From JALZCH01 sp036400075 (GTDB taxonomy: Bacteria; Acidobacteriota; Blastocatellia; Pyrinomonadales; Pyrinomonadaceae): a DNA stretch of 20,043 nt. The stretch covers positions 1-20,043 of the forward strand of contig DASWLV010000205.1 of the NCBI GenBank assembly GCA_036400075.1. The letters run 5' to 3'. Shown piece by piece: positions 5,592 through 13,422 of the stretch. Within the stretch, counting starts at the first letter, position 1. The number at the start of each line of letters is the position of its first letter. Both the position numbers and the translations under genes were made by a program. The notes below the pieces were generated by a model. That model was not told the DNA's origin, ran no database searches, and saw only the letters and a program-made list of their open reading frames with translations.

Positions 5592-6641
5592 TTAAAGGCT
5601 ATCGTCGCTTCCAACTGCGCGCCCGCCGGCAGTCCACGCTTCGCCTGTTCCTTTTGAGAGCAGCTTGTCGCCGAAAGGATAGCCGCCGCGCGTAAAGCGC
5701 CAATAGAAAGCCCAATACGTGCTAAAAGAGCGTTCGATAAACCAAAGCGGCGCGTAAAGAATTGTTGAAATTGGAAAAAAATCGGTCGCTCCGTCGTTTA
5801 AACCAAGCGCCGCCGTGAAAACGGCTCCAAGCGCAACTAAAAGAGCGAATCCGAGAGCAAAATGAAATCCGCCAAACGACCAAAACAAAACGAGAGCAAC
5901 CGGCAGAAGCAGAAAAAACGCGGTTTTCGCGCGCATTATGAAATCTTCGTAGGCTTGACGCGGGCGCTGTTCAATCCATTTGCGAAAAGTCGCCGGGCGT
6001 TTTAAGACGAAAAAATCGCGGGCGTATTTGATACGCGCATTTTTCAGGCGAAAATGCCTGACGATTTCCTCGTTATCGAACAGCACGTCGCCATCGTAAT
6101 GTCCGACGCGCCGCATAGCGCTACGGGTGACGCCGAGCGTTCCGGTGTAATCGCCTTCACGAAGCCAGGCGCGATTAATCAACATTCTGGCGGCTTCCAT
6201 TCGCGCCCAGAATGGTAAGGGCAGAAAATAATTTTGCGGGCGCACCATTTCGTAATCGGCGAGCAGACGACTCATTCTCTCGACATCATCCGGCGTGTAG
6301 CGAATGTCATCATCGGCAAGAATTACACGCTCGTGCGCGGCGAGCGCGATTCCGGTGTGTATGCCGTTGACTTTGCCGTTTAAATATCGGTATTGCGGAT
6401 CAACCGTTTCGTGACGACAACAGTCGTTCCAAGCTTCGTCATAAGCATCGAAAATTTCGGCGGGAGAACCGTCCACAACCAAAACTTCGCAGCCGGAGGC
6501 ACGAAGCAAACCGAAATATCTCCGAAAATCTTCGGCTTCGGCGCGGTCAAAACGGGTGCGGCGAATTGTCAGCAAATAAGTGCAATGCTCTGTGCCGTTT
6601 TCCGTTTCGGAACGATTTCCGATGTTCGCGTCTTCAGACAT
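5592..6641 (-). CDS. Glycosyltransferase family 2 protein with C-terminal membrane helices
   Basis: 349 residues from the ATG at 6639-6641. The N-terminal two thirds is a GT-A fold: LLTIRR opening strand, CEVLVVDGSP, ILADDDIRY at about 108-115 with the DxD-type metal/nucleotide-sugar residues, and RSAMRRVGHYDGDVLFDNEEI, where the DNEE segment corresponds to the catalytic-base region. Two hydrophobic stretches follow (about 240-257 and 260-280), then an amphipathic tail with WFIERSFSTYWAFYWRF, so the enzyme is anchored to the inner membrane with its active site in the cytoplasm. It should transfer a sugar from a nucleotide donor to a lipid or glycan acceptor. It is 130 bp upstream of, and divergent from, the YqcI/YcgG gene. 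The acceptor is unknown. Confidence 0.8.
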   Translation of the reverse strand: MSEDANIGNRSETENGTEHCTYLLTIRRTRFDRAEAEDFRRYFGLLRASGCEVLVVDGSPAEIFDAYDEAWNDCCRHETVDPQYRYLNGKVNGIHTGIALAAHERVILADDDIRYTPDDVERMSRLLADYEMVRPQNYFLPLPFWARMEAARMLINRAWLREGDYTGTLGVTRSAMRRVGHYDGDVLFDNEEIVRHFRLKNARIKYARDFFVLKRPATFRKWIEQRPRQAYEDFIMRAKTAFFLLLPVALVLFWSFGGFHFALGFALLVALGAVFTAALGLNDGATDFFPISTILYAPLWFIERSFSTYWAFYWRFTRGGYPFGDKLLSKGTGEAWTAGGRAVGSDDSL

Positions 6642-6765
6642 AAACGATTCTTTGAATGAATAAATAGTTATTTCACGAAACCTTAGCGCAGACTGTACGC
6701 ATTCGTACTACCTTGAACAGAGAATTTTTCTAAAATTAATTTAAAGGAACAAGGCGGGAATTTCA

Positions 6766-7563
6766 GTGCCGAATTTGACAGTCAAAAAAAATCCATACAA
6801 ACACGCGGCGCAGCATAGCGCGTATGCTGCGTGGCGCGACGGAAAATTGACGAGCGCGCTCGCCGCGCCGCAAAAACTGCCTTTATTAGCCGCGGCGGTT
6901 CACGACAAATTTCGGGCGCACGTTATAAATCAGGATTTCCCGTGCGTCGGCGCGAAAGCGGCAATCAACGGAAATTGTTATCGTTTCGGTTTTTACCGCC
7001 AAATGAATCAGCCTGCGACGACCGCGACGCTCGCGCACGATTTGTGGGAATACACCCTCGAACAGCCGCGTTTTGGAACAGATTATGCGACGTTCGTTGC
7101 GACGTTCGCCGCGCCAATTGTTTCGGACGAAGAAACCTGGGAACAGCTTCTCTGGGCGCAGCTTCAAAGTTTGCACGAGTTAGACAGCCGTTTTTACGAT
7201 TGGAGCAAAACGGTTAGCAGCGACCCGGAAAGCGCGGAATTTTCGTTTAGCTTTGCCGAAACCGCGTTTTTCGTCGTCGGTTTGCATCCCGCAAGCTCGC
7301 GTCTGGCGCGGCGTTTTGCGTACCCGACGCTGGTTTTTAACGCTCACACACAATTTGAAAATCTGCGCCGGAAAAATAAATTCGAGCGAATGAAAGAAAT
7401 TGTCAGAGAGCGCGATCTTAAATTGCAAGGCTCACTAAATCCAAATTTGAGCAACTTCGGCGAAACGAGCGAAGCCCGTCAATATTCGGGTCGCGCAGTT
7501 GAAGTTGATTGGAAATGCCCGTTTCACGCGCTTTTAAAGAAAACCGCAAATTCCAATGAGTGA
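6766..7563 (+). CDS. YqcI/YcgG family protein, GntA-like heme-dependent N-oxygenase candidate
   Basis: 265 residues starting with GTG at 6766, behind GGCGGG 7 bases upstream; no other start fits. Family signatures of YqcI/YcgG (PF08892) are present: FPCVGAKAA (58-66), GLHPASSRLARRF (172-184), VFNAHTQFE (190-198) and a terminal WKCPFH (249-254). A characterised member, GntA of guanitoxin biosynthesis, is a heme enzyme that N-hydroxylates a guanidine-containing substrate. The histidines of HPASS and NAHTQF are the obvious ligand or catalytic candidates here. Soluble, no signal peptide. Its last 8 bases overlap the start of the DUF1989 gene, implying translational coupling and a shared pathway. 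The substrate is not known; arginine or another guanidine compound is an inference from the family and the partner. Confidence 0.8.
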   Translation: MPNLTVKKNPYKHAAQHSAYAAWRDGKLTSALAAPQKLPLLAAAVHDKFRAHVINQDFPCVGAKAAINGNCYRFGFYRQMNQPATTATLAHDLWEYTLEQPRFGTDYATFVATFAAPIVSDEETWEQLLWAQLQSLHELDSRFYDWSKTVSSDPESAEFSFSFAETAFFVVGLHPASSRLARRFAYPTLVFNAHTQFENLRRKNKFERMKEIVRERDLKLQGSLNPNLSNFGETSEARQYSGRAVEVDWKCPFHALLKKTANSNE

Positions 7564-8170
7564 AGCAAAACAAGCAAATGAAGCGATAAAGCGTTATCAT
7601 CTCGAACCGCAAACCGGCGTCGGTTTCACTTTGCAAAGCGGACGGCTTTTGAAAATCATTGATCCAAAAGGCGAGCAGGTTTCGGATTTAACCGCTTTTT
7701 CGCTTGCAGATAAGCGCGAATGGCTGTCGTCCGGGCGCACGATTGATTACGCCAACACAATTTACATCACAAAAGGTCATACGCTTTATTCAAACCGCAG
7801 CCGACCGATGTTTACCATCATCGAAGACACGGTTGGGCGACACGATTTTTTGCTGACTCCGTGCAGCCCGGAAACTTTTCAAATTATCTACAACAATTAC
7901 GAACCGCATCCGAGCTGTTTTGAAAATCTTTCGACAAATCTCGAAAAATTCGGCGTCACGCCGGATATGATTCCGACCACGCTCAATGTTTTTATGAACG
8001 TCATCGTCAAACCGTCGGGCGAATTGCAAATTGATCCGCCGCCCTCGCGCGCCGGAGATTATTTGCTGCTGCGCGCCGAAATGGATTTGATTGTCGGCGT
8101 CACGGCTTGCTCGGCGGAGATGTCGAATAATTACAGCTTCAAACCGATTGATGTCGAAATCTATGATTAA
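7556..8170 (+). CDS. DUF1989 (urea carboxylase-associated / carboxyguanidine deiminase-like) protein
   Basis: 204 residues; the ATG lies inside the 3' end of the previous gene (8-base overlap). The sequence is a complete DUF1989 domain (PF09347): GFTLQSGRLLKIIDPKGEQV with the strand-turn pattern, YITKGHTLYSN, RPMFTIIEDTVGRHDFL (83-99) and two cysteine motifs, LTPCSPETF (100-108) and GVTACSAEMSNN (181-192). Known DUF1989 proteins accompany urea/guanidine carboxylase, where the CgdA/CgdB pair removes ammonia from carboxyguanidine. This one is a single subunit, no carboxylase is near, and its partner is a YqcI/YcgG oxygenase, so it probably works on an oxidised guanidine-type intermediate. From memory, gramibactin-type siderophore clusters carry a similar pair; I could not check this. 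Confidence 0.85.
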   Translation: MSEAKQANEAIKRYHLEPQTGVGFTLQSGRLLKIIDPKGEQVSDLTAFSLADKREWLSSGRTIDYANTIYITKGHTLYSNRSRPMFTIIEDTVGRHDFLLTPCSPETFQIIYNNYEPHPSCFENLSTNLEKFGVTPDMIPTTLNVFMNVIVKPSGELQIDPPPSRAGDYLLLRAEMDLIVGVTACSAEMSNNYSFKPIDVEIYD

Positions 8171-8226
8171 TTTCAAAGAATTTTAAATTTTGGGTTTCGC
8201 AACTTTTTATGACATTCTGAGTGAAA

Positions 8227-9201
8227 ATGAGCGAAACGAACCGAAAAATTAGAACTGCTGCAATCGGCGTCGGCAGTCTCGGACGACATCACGCCAGAGT
8301 TATGAAAACTTTGGCGAATGAAGGCAAAACGGAATTCGTCGGCGTTTGCGACGCGAGCGAAGAAACCGCGCGAACAATCGGCGCAGAACAAAATTGCGAT
8401 TTTTTCACAGACTGGCGCGACATTTTGGAGACAGTTGAGGCGGTTTCAATCGCCACACCGACTGAAACTCACGCTGAAATTGCGGTCGAATTTTTGCGGC
8501 GCGGCGTTCATTGTCTCGTCGAAAAACCGATTGCGCGAACGCTCGAAGAAGCCGACCGAATTATTGATGCGGCGGCAAAATCGGGCGCAAAATTGATGGT
8601 CGGGCAACTCGAACGTTTTAATCCTGCGATTGTCGCGCTTCGCCCGCACGTGACAAAGCCGCTTTATTTTGAGATTCACCGCATCTCGCCGTTTCCGGCG
8701 CGCTCGCTCGATGTTGACGTTGTTTTGGACGTAATGATTCACGATTTGGATATGATTTCGTGGTTTGTCGAATCGGAAATAGCCGAGATTCGCGCGGTCG
8801 GAATTCCGATTTTGACCGACAAAGTTGACGCGGCAAACGTCCGGCTCGAATTTCAAAATGGCACGGTCGCCAACATCACGGCGTCGCGCGTCGGAGCGGA
8901 AAAAATCCGCAAAATGCGTTTTTATCAGCCAAACGCTTATGTCGCGGTTGATTATGTGACAAAATACGCCGCGCTGACGAGCCTCGCGCCGGGCGCGGAA
9001 AATCCTTTGTTCGGAATCAGAATCAATCGTCTCGAAATCAACGATGTCGAACCGCTGCGAGCGGAAATTGAAGCGTTTGTTGATTCGATTTTAGAGGACA
9101 AAACGCCGCCGGTAACGGGCGAAGATGGACGCCAGGCTCTGAATTTGGCTTTGGGAGTTTTAGAAAAAATTGACAAACATCGCAACCGGCTGACTTTTTA
9201 A
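8227..9201 (+). CDS. Gfo/Idh/MocA family NAD(P)-dependent oxidoreductase
   Basis: 324 residues from the ATG at 8227, with GAG 6 bases upstream; a GTG at 8221 would add two residues. An N-terminal Rossmann domain has AAIGVGSLGRHHAR (11-24), then ATPTETHAEIA, and the family EKPIA (99-103) with the catalytic lysine. The C-terminal alpha/beta domain carries LDVMIHDLDM (167-176), whose histidine and aspartates match the substrate-binding HD motif. The family oxidises or reduces a hydroxyl of sugars or cyclitols. The VMIHDLD form resembles UDP-GlcNAc 3-dehydrogenases (GnnA) of lipid A synthesis, but no aminotransferase partner is next to it, so the substrate stays open. It is followed after 2 bases by the serine hydrolase gene, indicating an operon. 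It is 56 bases after DUF1989 and may be co-transcribed with it. Confidence 0.9.
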   Translation: MSETNRKIRTAAIGVGSLGRHHARVMKTLANEGKTEFVGVCDASEETARTIGAEQNCDFFTDWRDILETVEAVSIATPTETHAEIAVEFLRRGVHCLVEKPIARTLEEADRIIDAAAKSGAKLMVGQLERFNPAIVALRPHVTKPLYFEIHRISPFPARSLDVDVVLDVMIHDLDMISWFVESEIAEIRAVGIPILTDKVDAANVRLEFQNGTVANITASRVGAEKIRKMRFYQPNAYVAVDYVTKYAALTSLAPGAENPLFGIRINRLEINDVEPLRAEIEAFVDSILEDKTPPVTGEDGRQALNLALGVLEKIDKHRNRLTF

Positions 9202-9203
9202 CA

Positions 9204-10337
9204 ATGAAAAGCGAAGCAATTTCCTCGTTTTTAAGTGAACGAATCAAAGCCGGAGACTTTCCTTCAGCGGTTTATCTAGTTGGCGAAAAGGGCGAAATTC
9301 GATTTGCCGACGCGCTTGGTTTTGCCGTTAGAATCAGCGACCAGGAAATTCCAGCAAAACTTGAAACGATTTACGATTTGGCGAGCTTGACCAAAGTTTT
9401 GGTCACGGGGTTGCTCTGCGCGAAATTGATCGAGCAAGGCGAAATCAAATTAAACGATTCGATTTGTCATTATTTACCTGGCTTTCAAACGGCTGAAAAG
9501 CGACATTTAACCATTCGCGATTTGCTGTCGCACGTTTCAGGTTTTCCGGCTTGGAAACCGTTTTATTTGCTTCGCAATCACTCACATGCACAAAACAAAA
9601 TCGAAAATCCGAAAGCCGAAGCTCTCGCGGCAATTGGATTGGAAGATTTGCAAAACGAGCGGCGCACAGTCGTTCGCTACAGCGATTTCAATTTTCTGAC
9701 GCTCGGATTTCTGCTTGAGCGAATTTACGGCGCTGATTTGGCGGAAATCGCGCGGAAAGAAATTTTTGCGCCGCTCAAACTCGAAAAGACGGGTTTTAAT
9801 CCGACTGCGCCGCGCGAACAAATTGCCGCCTGCGAATTCGGCAACGAATACGAAATGCAGACTTGTCTCGAAATGGGTTATGAAATCCAAAATCCGCAGG
9901 CGGTTTTTCGCAATCGTTTGATTTGGGGGGAAGTTCACGACGCGAATTGTTATTTTCTGGGCGGCGCAAGCGGACACGCGGGTTTGTTTTCAACTGCACG
10001 CGAAGTTTTCAAAATCGCTCAACAATTCTTGCCCGCCACATCCGTCTTGCTCAAACCGGAAACGTGCAATTTGTTCAAAACCAATTTCACGAAAAACTTA
10101 AACGAATCGCGCTCGTTTGCCTTTGAGCTTGCAGCGACCGAAAATTCGACCGCAAGCGGAGCTTTGGCGCAAAACAGCTACGGACATCTCGGTTTTACCG
10201 GCACTTCGCTGTGGATCGAGCCGGAAACCGAAAGGATTTTTATTTTGCTGACAAACCGCACTCACCGCCGGCTTCCGTTCGTTAACATCAACTCGACGCG
10301 CCGACGTTTTCATGAGCTGGCGTCGGCGCGTCTTTGA
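9204..10337 (+). CDS. Serine hydrolase, beta-lactamase/penicillin-binding fold (PF00144)
   Basis: 377 residues, complete. The class C-type active site is visible: SLTK at about 61-64 (nucleophile serine and lysine), YSD at about 159-161 in the YxN position, and HLGFTGT near 328-334 in place of KTG. WGEVHDANCYFLGGASGHAG (about 240-259) is typical of esterase/peptidase-like members. No signal peptide is seen, so it is probably cytoplasmic. Members hydrolyse esters, D-amino-acid peptides or cell-wall-derived substrates; beta-lactam resistance should not be assumed. It starts 2 bases after the oxidoreductase stop without a visible ribosome site, implying coupled translation. Its 3' end contains a perfect 12-bp inverted repeat, so the terminator overlaps the coding sequence. 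Confidence 0.88.
   Translation: MKSEAISSFLSERIKAGDFPSAVYLVGEKGEIRFADALGFAVRISDQEIPAKLETIYDLASLTKVLVTGLLCAKLIEQGEIKLNDSICHYLPGFQTAEKRHLTIRDLLSHVSGFPAWKPFYLLRNHSHAQNKIENPKAEALAAIGLEDLQNERRTVVRYSDFNFLTLGFLLERIYGADLAEIARKEIFAPLKLEKTGFNPTAPREQIAACEFGNEYEMQTCLEMGYEIQNPQAVFRNRLIWGEVHDANCYFLGGASGHAGLFSTAREVFKIAQQFLPATSVLLKPETCNLFKTNFTKNLNESRSFAFELAATENSTASGALAQNSYGHLGFTGTSLWIEPETERIFILLTNRTHRRLPFVNINSTRRRFHELASARL
10295..10335 (+). terminator. Terminator-like hairpin overlapping the 3' end of the serine hydrolase gene
   Basis: A perfect 12-bp GC-rich stem pairs 10295-10306 with 10321-10332 around a 14-nt loop and is followed by TTT. It lies within the last codons of the gene, just before the convergent beta-helix gene, and only 22 bp separate the two stops. 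The short T-run makes efficient intrinsic termination less certain. Confidence 0.55.
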
Positions 10338-10359
10338 TGAGGTTTAAAAAATGTTCTGT

Positions 10360-11784
10360 TTACGGTTCGGAGATAAAGTTTAGATTGGTCGTTTCCTCAT
10401 TGATTGTCAGCGCTTGCGGCGTGAACCGATATTGTTTGGACAAAACGTAAAAAGTATAAGTTTCTCCCGCCCGAATGTCTTCAAATCTGTAATAACCGAG
10501 CGAATTTGTAATTGCCGTTCTGGTTTCTCCGAGATGATTCGTCAGATAAACGCGAGCCGAATAAACGCCGCGTTTTCCCACCGTCACGCGCCCTTCGACT
10601 TTGACCGACGCGGCGGTCGGCATACTAAAAAGCTCAAATGCGCCAATATCAACCGTGGCTGTTCCGTCGGGCGGATTATTTCCGTCGGCTTGGCGGCGGA
10701 ATCCTCTTTGATCGGTCGTCGAAGCCGTGCTTGCTTTTAAAGAGTCTGTCGAGCAATCTCCGGCTGAAACGCAGTTATTACCGGCATCAACAGCAGCGCT
10801 GCCTGACAAAAGCGACAGCGTGTCGGTTTGCCCGCCGTTGTTTTGCAGCGCGCCGAGTTTCGGTTCGAGCGGCGACGCGCTCGAACCGATTTTGTCGCCG
10901 TTTTCCTGCGCTGCGCCGGAGGGAAAACTGGCTTGAAGATTTGAATCGGCGTTGTTGCCGATTAGATTATTGCCCAGAGAATCGAACGAGCCGTTCAGGT
11001 CGCCGCCGCTGCTGCGAGCAAAATTGGCAGCGACGATTGTGTTGCGAAGAAACACGACCCCGCCGCCGTTTAAAATACCGCCGCCGCGCGCTCCCTCTGC
11101 CGAGTTGTTGCTAACGGTCACGTTTTCGAGCGTCAATTCGGCACTATTATTGATACCGCCGCCTAAATTGGCGGTGTTGTCGCTGATGGTTGTAGCGCTG
11201 ATATGCGCCGTTCCGGCTTCATTATAAATGCCTCCGCCGCCGTTGGCTGCCGTATTAAAAGGACCAATCGTTGAGCGGGCTACATTCAGCGTGCCATCGT
11301 TAAAGATTCCTGCTCCGTATGGCGCGGAACAATTTGAAATTGCGATTTCGTTGAGATTTAAGATGTTGCCGAAATTGTTAAAAACTCCGCCTCCGTAGCC
11401 GGTGCTTATCTTTGCGGCGGCGATGGTTAGTCCGCTGATGTAGGTGACTGTGCCGGGCGCGCCGTTGACGTAAAAAACGCGGCTTGAGTTATTGCCGCTG
11501 ACGGTTATTTTTCTTGCGCCGGGACCAAAAATGGCGACACTTTGGGTAATGGAAAGCTGTCCGGTCGTAAGTGCGATTGTCCCGATTAATTCCGATTGGA
11601 ATGTGATGGCGTCCGTTCCGGGCGACGAATTGGCGTCTAAGACTGCTTGGCGAAGACTTCCCGCGCCGTTGTCATTGAGATTTGTAACATTAAATGTAGC
11701 AGCCGAAACGTTTGTAACAGCCGGGATGAAAGCGAGCGCAAACATAAACAGCGCGGGTTGGAGGAAACGTGTGGAAATATTCAT
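10360..11784 (-). CDS. Secreted parallel beta-helix protein (choice-of-anchor Q type) with C-terminal regulatory-like domain
   Basis: 474 residues; AGGAGA lies 10 bases before the ATG. A Sec signal peptide (1-28, cleaved near VSAA/TF) is followed by TFNVTNLNDNGAGSLRQAVL, the standard opening of these proteins. A right-handed beta-helix runs to about 300, with repeated GGGxxN rungs (GYGGGVFNN, GAGIFNDG, GGGGIYNEAG, GGGINNSAE, GGGILNGG). An SLGNNLIG segment and a final TDQRGFRR...VDIGAFE motif (about 355-388) match choice-of-anchor Q proteins. The last ~80 residues (VEGRVTVGKRGVYSARVYL ... GYYRFEDI) are a carboxypeptidase-regulatory-like beta-sandwich. It is probably surface-exposed or secreted and may bind polysaccharide, but no catalytic residues are evident. 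Confidence 0.85.
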   Translation of the reverse strand: MNISTRFLQPALFMFALAFIPAVTNVSAATFNVTNLNDNGAGSLRQAVLDANSSPGTDAITFQSELIGTIALTTGQLSITQSVAIFGPGARKITVSGNNSSRVFYVNGAPGTVTYISGLTIAAAKISTGYGGGVFNNFGNILNLNEIAISNCSAPYGAGIFNDGTLNVARSTIGPFNTAANGGGGIYNEAGTAHISATTISDNTANLGGGINNSAELTLENVTVSNNSAEGARGGGILNGGGVVFLRNTIVAANFARSSGGDLNGSFDSLGNNLIGNNADSNLQASFPSGAAQENGDKIGSSASPLEPKLGALQNNGGQTDTLSLLSGSAAVDAGNNCVSAGDCSTDSLKASTASTTDQRGFRRQADGNNPPDGTATVDIGAFELFSMPTAASVKVEGRVTVGKRGVYSARVYLTNHLGETRTAITNSLGYYRFEDIRAGETYTFYVLSKQYRFTPQALTINEETTNLNFISEP

Positions 11785-12080
11785 TGGTGTGATTTCTCCT
11801 GAGAAAGATATTTGTCGTGGGTTGCTGCGGCAGTTTTCGATAAAAGAGGTAAACGTGCCGGTGAAAACAGAGTCGAGAAAAAGCGTGGTAACAGAGAGCC
11901 GACAATTCCGGCTAAGTGTTGATATTAGCTGAAAAAAAGCGAATGTTCAATAGAAAACATTTGAAGAATAGAGTTGCGAATTTCTTTGGAAAATCAGACG
12001 ATTTAATCGAAACTATCTTTCGGCGATCTCGCGCATCATAAAAGACGGATTCGGCATTTCCAATTTAAAAAGAGGCAAAA
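11785..12080. other. Divergent intergenic region between the beta-helix and first VWA genes
   Basis: 296 bp without a gene. It must hold two divergent promoters. The only certain signals are the ribosome site AGGAGA for the minus-strand gene (about 11795-11800) and AGAGG 5 bases before the plus-strand ATG at 12081. I see no convincing -35/-10 pair, no long palindrome and no RNA-like structure. Confidence 0.5.
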
Positions 12081-13379
12081 ATGAAAATATTCCTGAGCTT
12101 GATATTGGTTGTCGGCGTTTTGAGTTTTTCCGCAGCCGCGCAATCGGGCGCAAGCCGGCAAAGCGGCAGTGACAGTAAACAAAAAAAGAACCAAACGCAA
12201 ACTACCGCCGGCGACGAAAAAGAAATTCAAAAAAGCGAGACAACAAGCGAAGAAAATGCGATTTCGGATGACGAAGTTTTGCGCGTTGACACGAATTTGG
12301 TGACGGTTCCGGTGAGCATTTCAGACCGCGACGGGCGTTACATTTTAAATTTGAAAAAAGAAGATTTTCAAATCTTGGAAAACGGAAAACCGCAGCAAAT
12401 CGCTTATTTTGCAGCTTCTGAAGTTCCGTTTACGGTTGCGCTCGTGTTGGACGTTTCGTTTTCGACGCATTTTAAAATAGATGAAATCGAAACCGCCGCG
12501 TATCGTTTTGTGATGAATCTGCGCCCTGCGGACAAAGTGATGGTCGTGACATTCGACGACGAATATCACGTTTTGTCCGAACCGACAAACGACCGCGAAA
12601 CTCTGCGCCGGGCTATCAATGCCGCAAAAATCGGGCAGGGAACTGCGCTCTACGATTCGATGAGTTTTATTTTTGAGCGTTTCGCTCAAATTCCCGGTCG
12701 CAAAGCCGTCGTTTTGTTCACCGACGGCGTTGACACAACGAGCCGCAAATCAAACGATCTCAAAAATCTGCGCGAAGCTCAGGAACTAGACACGCTCGTT
12801 TACACGATTCACTATGACACATACGAAGACGTGCAAAACGCCTCGCGAATGCCGCCCGTGATGTCGCCGAATCCGGTTCCTGGCTCGCCCGTACCGTTTC
12901 CGCAGCCCTCGCAGCGCCCGACAATCCCCGGAACAAATATTCCGCTGCCCTTGCCGCAGCGTCGTACAACGACGACCAGACCGCGCGATCCGAACGATCC
13001 GAATTACCCGTCGAATTATCCGGGGCGGCGCGACCCGAATGACCCGAATGATCCGAATAATCCGAATAATCGAACCGTGATTCTCGGCGGCGGAACAACA
13101 TCGGCGGAATATCGGCGCGGTAAAGAGTATCTGGAAAAATTGTCTTCCAACACCGGCGGCAGATTTTATCAAGCCGACACTTACGGAAATCTTGGTTTGG
13201 CTTACGACAACATCGCCGAAGAATTGCGGCGGCAATACAGTCTCGGTTATTACCCGGAAACCGAAGGCAAATCGGGCGAGCAACGCCGAATTAAAGTAAA
13301 AGTAAATCGAGAAAAAGTCGCCGTCCGCGCCAAAGACGGCTACATCGTCGGAAAGAAAAAAGAAGCGGCGAAAAACTGA
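12081..13379 (+). CDS. Secreted VWA-domain protein, acidobacterial VWFA-related family (TIGR03436), copy 1
   Basis: 432 residues with a signal peptide (1-20, cut near AAA/QS). A charged linker follows, then the family opening VDTNLVTVPVSISDRDGRYI and LKKEDFQILENGKPQQIAYF (69-110). The VWA domain has a complete MIDAS metal site: DVSFS (124-128), a threonine in QGTALYDS (about 188) and the aspartate in VLFTDGVDTTS (215). A loop of ~85 residues (about 250-335), rich in P, N, D and R, is inserted before the last VWA helices; it contains repeated DPNDPN units. The C-terminal EELRRQYSLGYYPE and KVKVNR segments are family hallmarks. It is exported and likely binds a protein partner at the envelope. 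It is paralogous to the gene at 14783; chrA lies between them. Confidence 0.9.
   Translation: MKIFLSLILVVGVLSFSAAAQSGASRQSGSDSKQKKNQTQTTAGDEKEIQKSETTSEENAISDDEVLRVDTNLVTVPVSISDRDGRYILNLKKEDFQILENGKPQQIAYFAASEVPFTVALVLDVSFSTHFKIDEIETAAYRFVMNLRPADKVMVVTFDDEYHVLSEPTNDRETLRRAINAAKIGQGTALYDSMSFIFERFAQIPGRKAVVLFTDGVDTTSRKSNDLKNLREAQELDTLVYTIHYDTYEDVQNASRMPPVMSPNPVPGSPVPFPQPSQRPTIPGTNIPLPLPQRRTTTTRPRDPNDPNYPSNYPGRRDPNDPNDPNNPNNRTVILGGGTTSAEYRRGKEYLEKLSSNTGGRFYQADTYGNLGLAYDNIAEELRRQYSLGYYPETEGKSGEQRRIKVKVNREKVAVRAKDGYIVGKKKEAAKN
12986..13068 (+). repeat. Degenerate short repeat encoding (DPN)n in the first VWA gene
   Basis: A 9-bp unit of the form GAYCCGAAY recurs, in two blocks, across this stretch (for example GATCCGAACGATCCGAAT and GACCCGAATGACCCGAAT). 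It encodes DPNDPN and NNPNN runs in a surface loop of the VWA protein. The paralogue at 14783 has a shorter glycine/proline-rich loop at the same place, so the loop length evolves quickly. Confidence 0.8.
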
Positions 13380-13422
13380 ATTTTAGAACATCGGTTTCAA
13401 GGCATTTGCTACATTAAGTTTT

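Noticed and set aside
6695..6708. GTACG/CGTAC palindrome between the divergent glycosyltransferase and YqcI/YcgG genes
   Set aside because: Five-bp arms are common by chance and no promoter pair could be placed around it with confidence.
8227..9201. Firm assignment as gnnA (UDP-GlcNAc 3-dehydrogenase)
   Set aside because: The HD motif is suggestive, but no GnnB aminotransferase or lpx gene is adjacent, and the family shares these motifs widely.
9204..10337. Calling the serine hydrolase a beta-lactamase resistance gene
   Set aside because: It has YSD rather than YAN, HxGFTG rather than KTG, and no signal peptide. The family is mostly esterases and peptidases.
12786..13283. 165-codon minus-strand frame with isoleucine/arginine repeats (IIRIIRIIRVIRV)
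   Set aside because: It is the antisense reading of the DPN repeat region of the VWA gene and has no independent support.
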